DNA of 64,000 nucleotides from Sphingobacterium allocomposti (GTDB lineage: Bacteria > Bacteroidota > Bacteroidia > Sphingobacteriales > Sphingobacteriaceae): NCBI RefSeq assembly GCF_008124885.1, contig NZ_VNHX01000003.1, positions 186,001-250,000 on the forward strand, in the 5' to 3' direction. A program made the translations under genes and the position numbers. The notes beneath the pieces are model-generated. The model was not told the DNA's origin, did no database searches, and saw only the letters and a program-made list of their open reading frames with translations. Positions 36,131 to 43,953 of this stretch are shown piece after piece. The stretch's first letter is position 1. Each line of letters starts with the position of its first letter.

Positions 36131-39100
36131 ATGTTGAGGGCAATTTTCGTATTGTTGCTGCTACTTAGTTTACCGATAATTCAAGCAACGGCACAAGCAA
36201 CACGTATCTACGACCATAGAGACTATGGATTCGGAGAACTTTCTTCGAATCTTATTACCAGCGTTTCTCAGGACAAGCATGGCTACATCTGGATAGCGAC
36301 GGAATACGGCCTCAATAAATTTGATGGTATACGCTTTGTACAATATCTCCATGACATACAGGATAGCACTTCCGTTTCCAGCAACCATGTTACCATCCTA
36401 CACCGCGACCGCGACGACCGTCTGTGGGTCGGTTGCTCAAACGGACTACAGTATTATAACGAAGACAAGGATCAGTTTCAACGAATCCGGTTCCCCGATC
36501 AGATAGCCCCGCATATCACCGATATATTGACACGTCACGACGGATCGCTGTGGGTTGCCACCTCAGGCTGGGGAGTTTTCGCTATCGATGTTATTAATGA
36601 AACAGCAAATGCCTTAACGGGAATCAACGAGCTGGCCGGAGGCATGTATGGCCGGCGGCTGATCGAGGACAGCCAACGTCGTATCTGGATAGCGATAGAT
36701 CGGGCAGGCGTGACCTGTATTGCGTCCAACCTCAGTAGGAAACACGAGCTGCCTAAAAGCGATATTCCGTTTCCCAAGGGTGGAAAATACAACATGGTCA
36801 ATACCGGAGACGGTGGAGTGATATTAGCGTACAATTCACATGTGGCCCTCATAGACAAATCGCTCAAAAAAGCTGTTTCAGTACCTTTCGAAGAAGGACG
36901 ACATCCTATTATCAATGAAATGCGCATCGCACAAGATGGACAGATCTATTTTATGACAGAAGGAGAAGGCGTTTGGCGGATGGATCTGTCAGCATCTCCT
37001 TTACGTATCCGGCAGACCGAACTTTCAAGTCTGGATAAAAACTACAGCAAAGCGGGTATACGTACATTTTTTCAGGATAGGGAAAATAACTTTTGGCTTG
37101 GTTGGTACCAGCGCGGGCTCGTCTTTATTCCTGCGGCGGGCAAACAGTTCGAATTTTGGCGCATTTTGGACATCGAAGAGTCTGATCGAAAAAAAATAAA
37201 TGCGATCATGAAAGATCGGGATGGCTTTGTCTGGTATAGCGTAAAAGGAGCTGGTGTATTCCAGGCAGATGGCGCGGGCCGCGTTCTCAGAAGGTACACC
37301 GACCTCCAAAATATAACCCAACTGCTGGAAGATACCAACGGAGACATATTGTTCTTGTCTTTCGATCGGGGACTTGGCAAAATACTCCGCGGAAGCGGAA
37401 AAGCTACATACCTGGATTTATTGGCGGAAAAGGAGAACATGACTATGACTCTCGGGAAAAACGGCAGATATTATATATCTACGTTCGGCCGCGGCTTTGT
37501 CGAATACGACCCACACACAGGGAGATGCAGACAGTTCAGTATGAACAACAGTACAGCCGACGGCGGAGCATTGGGAAACGACTGGATCAATGCCATCCTT
37601 TGCGATCAGAGTGGACTAATTTGGTTAGGTCATCACAAAGGGGTAAGCTGCTACGATCCTCAAAAGAACATTTTTACAAACGAATGGGCAAACCGCGGAC
37701 TATCCGAGCAGATCGTTCTTTCATTGCTGGAAGATGCGGACCGAAATATATGGGCTGGAACATACAATGGCCTTCACGAGATTAGCAGGGAGACACAGGA
37801 ACTTTTCAGTTACACGACAAACAACGGCCTTTCAAGCAACGTCATCTCGGGACTGGGCAAAGACCAACTCGGTAACATATGGTGCAGCACGTTCAACGGC
37901 ATCAACTACATTAACCCCACCACAGGAAAAATCATCACCTACTATACAGGCGACGGCCTGGTCGACCGGTCTTACAATCGATCCGTTTACTACCAAGATG
38001 CAACCGGTAGAATCTATTACGGCGGAAAGCAGGGAATAACGTCGTTCCTTCCAAAACAGATCCAAACATCGGAATATACGCGTCCGGTATTTATTACCAA
38101 TCTATATGTCCGAAACCAATCTGTCAAACCGGGGGCGCTGTCGGGGCGAAGGTCTATCTACGACCAAAGCCTTGCGACGGCAACTGATTTTTACTTTGCC
38201 AGCCAAGACGATAGCTTTACTTTGGAACTATCGACCATGGACTTCAACAGTCCCGAAAACATTCATTACGAATACCGAATGAAAGGCTTTAATAAAACGT
38301 GGAATACAACGTTGCCAGGCGTAAACCTCATCACATACAACAACCTCTCGCCCGGAACGCACGAGTTGGAAATCAGGGCTTGTAAATTTGGTGCCTATTC
38401 CGAAAGCAGATGGGTTACGTTGCATATCACCCCGCCCTGGTACCGTAGCACCTTTGCGTATATTGTTTATCTCGCCATATTTATAGGACTTCTTACGTTG
38501 ATAGCCAACTACCTTCGTGAACGCCGTTTGGAGAAGTTGCATGCGTATAAACTCCAGCTGTTTACCGATATTTCGCACGAAATCAGATCCCCCCTTACTT
38601 TGGTACTCAGCCCGATCGACAAGCTGATTCGAAACACATCTGATATCCACACGAAGGAAACATTACTGAATATGCAACGGAATGCCCGTCGCATTCTGCA
38701 TCTTGTAAATCAGTTATTAGACATCCGGAAGTTGGAAAGCGGACAGCTCCACATGACGTTTACAGAGATAAACCTGACCGACTTTGCGAAACAATGTGCA
38801 CAGGCATTCGAAGAGCAAGCCCGTGAGAGAAATATACAGTTTCAGTTAAGTCCAGATGCAGCGCACGTCAACGTTTGGGCGGACGTCAACAGTCTCGATA
38901 AGATCATCAACAATTTGCTGTCCAACGCTTTCAAATATACACCGGACGGCGGAAGCATAGGCATCCATGTTTCGTCGTCTGTCAATGGGCAAGCGACCAA
39001 GCAACAGCATTACGCAGAAATAACAGTAACCGACACGGGCCCCGGCATCCCGGATGGCGAAAACGTTAATATCTTCAAACGCTTCTATCAAGGGGCGAAT

Positions 39101-40141
39101 CAGACCAGTAGCAGGCAACAAGGATCCGGAATAGGCTTGCATCTGACTCAGGCTCTCGTAAAAAAACACGGGGGAAAAGTTTTTGTCGAAAACCGGACAG
39201 AAGTAAAAGGAAGCCGCTTCTGCGTCCAGATTCCAATGGGCACAGCTCATTTGCCGAAAGCAAGCCTGCTACAGTATAGCAACGACAAACCGATGCCGTC
39301 TGAAGAGCCCGCCGAAGCGCCGCCGGTACTGCAAATGCCGGCAGTACGGCCCCTGTCACGGAAGTCGAATTTTAAAGTGTTAGTCGTCGACGACGAAAAA
39401 GATATTTTAAACTATGTGAGTCAGGAGCTACAGGGGCTTTACAGGATTCTGTCGGCAGAAAATGGAACCGACGCCTTTCAACTTGCATTATCGCAGCTCC
39501 CTGACCTAATTATTTCTGACGTATCGATGCCCGACATGGACGGCTTTGACCTCGTAAAAAAGATAAAAAGTAACAGCAGCACCAACCACATTCCTGTCAT
39601 CTTGCTCACTGCTAAGATAAACCATGAAGACAGGATGCAAGGTATCGGATTGGGCGCCGACGCTTACCTTACTAAACCCTTTCTTATCGAAGAATTATTA
39701 GCCATGGCAGACAATCTCATAAAGAATCGGATGACGGTCAAAGGCAAGTATTCGGGTGCGCAGCAGCAGGAAGGAAAAGTAAAAACGATTACGTTTAAAT
39801 CAAGTGATGAAGTACTGATGGAACGCATCGTCAACGTCGTCAACAAATATCTTGAGAATCCAAGTCTGAACGTACAACTGCTGGCCGACGAAGTCGGTTT
39901 AAGCCGGGTCCAACTGCATCGAAAGGTGAAGGCCCTGACGGGTGTCTCGACCAGCGAATTTATCCGGAATATACGCCTTAAGCAAGCGGAAAAGCTGCTC
40001 TTGGATAAGCAAACAAACATATCACAGGTAGCTTACGCGCTAGGGTTCACCAACCAAACGCACTTTTCTACGCTTTTCAAAAAGATGTATGGACTAAGTC
40101 CATCGGAATATATTAATCAGCATGCAAACCAAGAATGTTAG
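36131..40141 (+). CDS. Hybrid two-component system sensor/regulator (HTCS) of the xylan locus
   Basis: A 1336-residue one-protein phosphorelay. Order: signal peptide (~1-22, ending TAQA), a periplasmic propeller of Reg_prop repeats (~30-680; repeated GYIWIATEYGLNKFDG, LWVGCSNGLQYY, IWAGTYNGLHEI), a Y_Y_Y domain (~690-770), one membrane span (~774-796), HisKA with His816 (FTDISHEIRSPLT), HATPase (~910-1040; NNLLSNAFKYTPDGG, DTGPGIPDG), a receiver with Asp1130 (LIISDVSMPDMDG), and an AraC-type DNA-binding domain (~1230-1333; VGLSRVQLHRKVKALTG, YALGFTNQTHFSTLFKKMYG). HTCS proteins sense oligosaccharides in the periplasm and activate their own locus. It is divergent from the GH115 operon and all domains look intact. 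Confidence 0.96.
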   Translation: MLRAIFVLLLLLSLPIIQATAQATRIYDHRDYGFGELSSNLITSVSQDKHGYIWIATEYGLNKFDGIRFVQYLHDIQDSTSVSSNHVTILHRDRDDRLWVGCSNGLQYYNEDKDQFQRIRFPDQIAPHITDILTRHDGSLWVATSGWGVFAIDVINETANALTGINELAGGMYGRRLIEDSQRRIWIAIDRAGVTCIASNLSRKHELPKSDIPFPKGGKYNMVNTGDGGVILAYNSHVALIDKSLKKAVSVPFEEGRHPIINEMRIAQDGQIYFMTEGEGVWRMDLSASPLRIRQTELSSLDKNYSKAGIRTFFQDRENNFWLGWYQRGLVFIPAAGKQFEFWRILDIEESDRKKINAIMKDRDGFVWYSVKGAGVFQADGAGRVLRRYTDLQNITQLLEDTNGDILFLSFDRGLGKILRGSGKATYLDLLAEKENMTMTLGKNGRYYISTFGRGFVEYDPHTGRCRQFSMNNSTADGGALGNDWINAILCDQSGLIWLGHHKGVSCYDPQKNIFTNEWANRGLSEQIVLSLLEDADRNIWAGTYNGLHEISRETQELFSYTTNNGLSSNVISGLGKDQLGNIWCSTFNGINYINPTTGKIITYYTGDGLVDRSYNRSVYYQDATGRIYYGGKQGITSFLPKQIQTSEYTRPVFITNLYVRNQSVKPGALSGRRSIYDQSLATATDFYFASQDDSFTLELSTMDFNSPENIHYEYRMKGFNKTWNTTLPGVNLITYNNLSPGTHELEIRACKFGAYSESRWVTLHITPPWYRSTFAYIVYLAIFIGLLTLIANYLRERRLEKLHAYKLQLFTDISHEIRSPLTLVLSPIDKLIRNTSDIHTKETLLNMQRNARRILHLVNQLLDIRKLESGQLHMTFTEINLTDFAKQCAQAFEEQARERNIQFQLSPDAAHVNVWADVNSLDKIINNLLSNAFKYTPDGGSIGIHVSSSVNGQATKQQHYAEITVTDTGPGIPDGENVNIFKRFYQGANQTSSRQQGSGIGLHLTQALVKKHGGKVFVENRTEVKGSRFCVQIPMGTAHLPKASLLQYSNDKPMPSEEPAEAPPVLQMPAVRPLSRKSNFKVLVVDDEKDILNYVSQELQGLYRILSAENGTDAFQLALSQLPDLIISDVSMPDMDGFDLVKKIKSNSSTNHIPVILLTAKINHEDRMQGIGLGADAYLTKPFLIEELLAMADNLIKNRMTVKGKYSGAQQQEGKVKTITFKSSDEVLMERIVNVVNKYLENPSLNVQLLADEVGLSRVQLHRKVKALTGVSTSEFIRNIRLKQAEKLLLDKQTNISQVAYALGFTNQTHFSTLFKKMYGLSPSEYINQHANQEC

Positions 40142-40323
40142 TTGCTTGTTCGGTTGTTAGAAAACGCGCGTAAAGGCCAGCGCCTGCCGAAGAAGTTATC
40201 TCGCTCCAACATGTAGCAGGCTCTGATGCGTGCTAAGCCGCTGTGCAATCCACCCACAGGCACTTTAGCCAGGGGTCTTAAGCCCTCCGATTCCGCTCCG
40301 GGCAAAAGCACGCTCTGTCCTGT

Positions 40324-40914
40324 TCAGACGTTCAGGCGATCGTCGACTGCGCGCGGCAGTTTATTATCCGCGGCAAGTTCGGCGATTTCGGTGATCCTCT
40401 TCTGTCGGGTTTCGGGGCGCCTAGCTAAGACAACCCATTGTAACACTCTCTTTTTAGCTGTCTTGCTTAAACCTAGAAAGTAGTCCTTCGCACCTTCGTA
40501 TCGCGCAAACGCTATTTCCAGATCGTCAGGGATCTTCAGTTCCTCTACCTCATCCAATAGGGTCCATGAGCCATTTTGCCGGGCAATTTCGATGCTCTCA
40601 TATCCAGCTGCTTCCATCTGTCCTTCAGCGATGAGCCGCTGAACTTTTTCTTTGTTGATCTTTGACCATGTACTCTGAGGCTTCCGTCTGCTAAAAAGCT
40701 GCCGGGACGCTTCGTTGTCTATCTTAACCTTCTTACTATCTATCCAGCCAAAACAGAGCGCAACATCGACCGCCTCGCTCCATGTTAGAGAAGGTTTGTT
40801 AGATGACTTTCTATAGAAAACAAGCCAGACAGCGCTCTTTGACAAGTGATATTTAACCAGCCACTGTCGCCACGCTGCCTGACTCGTCGGATAAAATATG
40901 TCTATTTCGTTCAT
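40324..40914 (-). CDS. YdeI/OmpD-associated family protein
   Basis: A 196-residue cytoplasmic protein of the YdeI/OmpD-associated family, whose biochemical role is not settled. It shows WRQWLVKYHLSKSAVWLVFYRK, VDVALCFGWIDSKKVKID, FSRRKPQSTWSKINKEKVQRL and the C-terminal block GLSKTAKKRVLQWVVLARRPETRQKRI. It lies 2 bp after the RidA-like gene and downstream of a WYL regulator, so all three probably form one regulated unit. Confidence 0.88.
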   Translation of the reverse strand: MNEIDIFYPTSQAAWRQWLVKYHLSKSAVWLVFYRKSSNKPSLTWSEAVDVALCFGWIDSKKVKIDNEASRQLFSRRKPQSTWSKINKEKVQRLIAEGQMEAAGYESIEIARQNGSWTLLDEVEELKIPDDLEIAFARYEGAKDYFLGLSKTAKKRVLQWVVLARRPETRQKRITEIAELAADNKLPRAVDDRLNV

Positions 40915-40916
40915 GC

Positions 40917-41309
40917 TTATTTAACAACCGTGGCTTCCAATTCGACGGTCAATGTAGCAAAAAGTTCCTTAACACCGAGCAACGTTGTTGCCTGTTTAAT
41001 ACCATACTTTTGAATGAAAGGAACATAAACATCCATACACGTGGCAAAAAATGTTTCTGTTGATGTTGTGTAGACATTCAGCCGGACAATGTTCTTACAA
41101 TCGTAGCCCGCTTCGTTTATCAACTGTTCCAGATTTTGTATAGCCAGAATAAGTTGCGACCGCATGTCTTCATTACTCGGCATTCCATTGGCATCTATAG
41201 CGACCTGACCCGAACAATAGAGTGTCCCCGTAATATTTTTTACTTCAACAGCCTGTACTGAATTTGTGTTTTGCCCCCATTCCCAGGGGTCGAAAGTTTT
41301 CTTCTCCAT
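40917..41309 (-). CDS. RidA (YjgF/YER057c/UK114) family protein
   Basis: A 130-residue RidA-family protein. Canonical RidA deaminates reactive enamine/imine intermediates. Features: ITGTLYCSGQVAIDANG (strand with the S-x-Q core), ILAIQNLEQLINEAGYDCKNIVRLNVYTTS, and the C-terminal ATLLGVKELFATLTVELEATVVK. The canonical C-terminal Arg-containing motif (typically ...P.RxxV/A...) is replaced by KQATTLLGV, so it belongs to a divergent Rid subgroup and may not deaminate imines. It is translationally close to the YdeI-like gene. Confidence 0.88.
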   Translation of the reverse strand: MEKKTFDPWEWGQNTNSVQAVEVKNITGTLYCSGQVAIDANGMPSNEDMRSQLILAIQNLEQLINEAGYDCKNIVRLNVYTTSTETFFATCMDVYVPFIQKYGIKQATTLLGVKELFATLTVELEATVVK

Positions 41310-41333
41310 TTTAGTATCCGTTTTATTGATGGA

Positions 41334-41368
41334 ACAAAACTAAAATGCAGCTAGGACAGCCCTATGTC
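41334..41368 (-). promoter_or_regulatory. Promoter and GACA-N6-TGTC operator before the RidA-like gene
   Basis: On the minus strand a perfect -7 element TAGTTTTG (41334-41341) is preceded by an inverted repeat GACA, 6 nt, TGTC (41355-41368), which covers the spacer and -33 region. The WYL regulator gene is immediately upstream, so a site for that protein is the simplest reading. The -33 TTTG is not conserved, as expected for an activator-dependent or tightly controlled promoter. Confidence 0.5.
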
Positions 41369-41383
41369 AGGGGTAAAAAAAAG

Positions 41384-42076
41384 CTAATGGTAGCGATCAA
41401 AATATTCCTGTAGCGTCATTTTATGGGGATCGAATTTTTCGGCGAGTACCTCCAGCTTCTTTATCCGGTCGAGCCGGAAAAAACGAAATTCTTTACGCAA
41501 ATGACAGTAAGCAATCAATAACCAGTTGTCCGTACTCAGCAGTGCAAAAGGCTCCACCAATCGGACGGTGGATTCATTGGATTCATTGGTATACTCCACC
41601 TTTGTCAGGTAAAAATTTGTCAAGGCAAACTGCAGTTCGGAGAGGTTGCTGCTTGTCCGCTCACGGTTGATATTACGGTCAAAGCGTGTTCTTTCGGACA
41701 GCAGATTAACCTTGTCTTTCACGTTGTATTTTAGTACGGCCTTAATTTTTTCAATAGCCTCGGTATAGTCTTTAACAAAAGAGGCATCCTTATTTTTAAG
41801 AACCAGCTGCTCGGCCATGATCAGCGCATTAGCCTGGGCTTCGGTAAACATAACCGGCGGAATCCGGTATCCTTCCATCAGCGCATAGCCTTTTCCCTCT
41901 TCGGTTATTACGGGAACACCGGCCTGCTCGAGCGCTCTGATATCTCTATAAATTGTTCTGATGCTGACGTTAAACTTTTCGGCAAGACTTTTGGCGGTCA
42001 AAAGCCGCTGCGTCTGCAGTCTGGTTAAAATCGCAATTAATCTCGAAAGTCGCTTTATGTCGCTATTACTCATCAC
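41384..42076 (-). CDS. HTH-WYL transcriptional regulator (YafY type)
   Basis: A 230-residue regulator. An N-terminal DeoR-like winged helix (~8-65; LTRLQTQRLLTAKSLAEKFNVSIRTIYRDIRALEQAGVP) is followed by a WYL ligand-binding domain (~135-215; WLLIAYCHLRKEFRFFRLDRIKKLEVL). WYL proteins sense small effectors or nucleic acids. It lies 74 bp upstream of the RidA and YdeI-like genes on the same strand and probably controls them. A -7-like element TAACTTTG (42094-42101, minus) lies just upstream of its start. Confidence 0.92.
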   Translation of the reverse strand: MMSNSDIKRLSRLIAILTRLQTQRLLTAKSLAEKFNVSIRTIYRDIRALEQAGVPVITEEGKGYALMEGYRIPPVMFTEAQANALIMAEQLVLKNKDASFVKDYTEAIEKIKAVLKYNVKDKVNLLSERTRFDRNINRERTSSNLSELQFALTNFYLTKVEYTNESNESTVRLVEPFALLSTDNWLLIAYCHLRKEFRFFRLDRIKKLEVLAEKFDPHKMTLQEYFDRYH

Positions 42077-42250
42077 TTTGAACTAAACCGCCACAAAGTT
42101 AGAAAAATAGTCATAGGTTACACCGCCAAGCGGTAATCTGCACAGGAACGGACCGCAACCGGAGCGCCCACGAACTAATAATCCAATTGTCAAATAATGA
42201 CCGACGACGTGTATCCCAGGGCCGCCGCGCTTTTTTAGAAAGAAGCTTCT

Positions 42251-42280
42251 TTTGATTCACTCGGTATATTTGTATTTTTG
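42251..42280 (+). promoter_or_regulatory. Promoter of the stand-alone receiver gene
   Basis: TTTG (42251-42254), 18-nt spacer and TATTTTTG (42273-42280) match the Bacteroidota -33/-7 pattern, ending 28 bp before the start codon. An overlapping TATATTTG at 42265-42272 is an alternative -7 element with too short a spacer. Confidence 0.55.
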
Positions 42281-42308
42281 TAGTTGTCACACTTAAAACG
42301 GACCAAGC

Positions 42309-42779
42309 ATGGAAAATAAAAAAGACAAAATCGCCATTCTATATGTTGACGATGAAGAAAACAACTTAATATCCTTTAAAGCAACATTCCGTTTGAAATA
42401 TAAGGTTTACACAGCTATAAATGGCCCGACTGCAATAGATATCGTCAAGAAGAAGCCTATCGATATCATCATCACGGACCAGCGGATGCCCGACATGACC
42501 GGAGTGGAGTTTCTAGAAGAGGTGATTAAAATTAACCCCGAACCTATGCGCATCCTGCTTACCGGATACACCGACATGGCTGCCGTAATAGATGCCGTAA
42601 ATAAAGGCAAGATTTTTCACTACCTCAACAAACCTTGGAGCGAAGAGGAGCTTGATAAAACAATACAACGGGCGTACGAAGTTTATGCTGAACGAAAAAA
42701 AATAGTTGAGCAGAATTCCAAACTTGAGGTTTCAAATGAACAGTTAGAGTTTTTATTGCGTCAAAAACTACTCTCTTAA
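42309..42779 (+). CDS. Single-domain response regulator with coiled-coil tail
   Basis: A 156-residue protein with a receiver domain (~8-122: acidic pocket VDDEEN, phospho-acceptor Asp57 in IIITDQRMPD, Thr in LLTGYTD, Lys in LNKPWSEEEL). A ~30-residue helical tail (YEVYAERKKIVEQNSKLEV) follows, with no DNA-binding or enzymatic output. It is convergent with the receiver-kinase gene at 42776-43891, sharing the stop-codon TTAA. The two receivers are clear paralogues (NNLxxFKASFRxxYxVxTA). It may pass phosphate to or compete with that protein. Confidence 0.92.
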   Translation: MENKKDKIAILYVDDEENNLISFKATFRLKYKVYTAINGPTAIDIVKKKPIDIIITDQRMPDMTGVEFLEEVIKINPEPMRILLTGYTDMAAVIDAVNKGKIFHYLNKPWSEEELDKTIQRAYEVYAERKKIVEQNSKLEVSNEQLEFLLRQKLLS

Positions 42780-43891
42780 AGCAGATCGATCTCGCCTTTA
42801 TTAGGAATAACGACTTCAAACGTGGTACCTACACCGAGCTGCGACTTCACCTCAATACTTCCCTGTAGCTTTAGCAGCGCACTCTGTACATTATAAAGAC
42901 CAAATCCCATCCCTTTCGCCTGGTCGCTACCTCTGAAAAACAACTTAAATATGTCGTTCTTGTGTTCTGACGCGATGCCGATACCCGTGTCTTTGACAAC
43001 TATTGTGGCTTTATCGTTCATCACATTAACCGATAAGCTAACCGATTTATTGTCAGCATCCCGCCGTTGATATTTAAACGCATTCGATAAGAGATTATGT
43101 AAGATCAGCTCCAACACCGCTTTGTCACTCTTAAAAGTGGTATGCTGAACGACATCGATAGCAAAGACTACGTCGTTGTTCTGTGTATACATCTTGTAAA
43201 ACTGTCCGATATCTTCGAATAAAGCATGGAAATCAATGTCGGACAACAGAAGCTCTCCCCGTCTCAACAGGTAGTAATCGCGCAGGCTGTCTATATAAGC
43301 GTCCAACCTGGTCAGGGAGTCATCCATCAGTGATAGCAATTCGTGGATACGTTCGACCTGATCGAACTCTAACCCCAGCTTGACAGCAGAAAGTATACCG
43401 GAAAGCGGATCACGGAGGTCATGGCTTACACTATAGGCAAATTTATCCAGTTCGTCGTAGGCTCGCTGGAGTTCCTCGTTTCTAATGTCCAACATCGAAT
43501 TAGCAATATAGAACTTATCAGCTTCTTCGATAGAGGATATGATCTCCTCCTCCAGCCAGGGTTTACGGACAAATCTGAATATATGTCCTCTATTGACCGC
43601 TTCCACGACGGTCTCCATGTCGGCGTAAGCGGTCAATAAAATACGGATCGGCCTTGGAAATTCACTTTTTATACGCGCAAAAAAGTCCACGCCGAACTCA
43701 CCGGGCATACGTTGATCGCAAAATATGACGCGTATGTGCGGATTTGCAAGGAGCTTCTCTCTTGCCTCAGCAGTTGTTTCCGCCGTGTGCACTACATACT
43801 GATGTCGAAAACTAGCCTTAAAACCAAGTAAGTTGTTTACTTCGTCATCAATGTATAGTATTTCCAACCCTTTTTGCATAGTTTTTATCAA
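42776..43891 (-). CDS. Receiver-histidine kinase hybrid
   Basis: A 371-residue cytoplasmic protein. A receiver comes first (~9-125; IDDEVNN, Asp59 in VIFCDQRMPGEFG, Lys in VRKPWLEEE), then a short coiled coil, HisKA with His157 (FAYSVSHDLRDPLSGIL) and HATPase (~255-365; HNLLSNAFKYQRRDAD, VKDTGIGIASEHKNDIFKLFF, GFGLYNVQSAL). The receiver-first order suggests it takes phosphate from the membrane kinase upstream in the operon and then acts as a second kinase. It is 62 bp downstream of that gene. Confidence 0.93.
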   Translation of the reverse strand: MIKTMQKGLEILYIDDEVNNLLGFKASFRHQYVVHTAETTAEAREKLLANPHIRVIFCDQRMPGEFGVDFFARIKSEFPRPIRILLTAYADMETVVEAVNRGHIFRFVRKPWLEEEIISSIEEADKFYIANSMLDIRNEELQRAYDELDKFAYSVSHDLRDPLSGILSAVKLGLEFDQVERIHELLSLMDDSLTRLDAYIDSLRDYYLLRRGELLLSDIDFHALFEDIGQFYKMYTQNNDVVFAIDVVQHTTFKSDKAVLELILHNLLSNAFKYQRRDADNKSVSLSVNVMNDKATIVVKDTGIGIASEHKNDIFKLFFRGSDQAKGMGFGLYNVQSALLKLQGSIEVKSQLGVGTTFEVVIPNKGEIDLL

Positions 43892-43953
43892 AGTATTATT
43901 CCACCCAACAGACGAAGTTACAGATTATTTCTTGGACATCTAAGAACTGTCTA

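Noticed and set aside
38228..38650. A 140-codon open frame antisense to the hybrid regulator
   Set aside because: It is within the regulator's Y_Y_Y to HisKA region, whose motifs are unmistakable.
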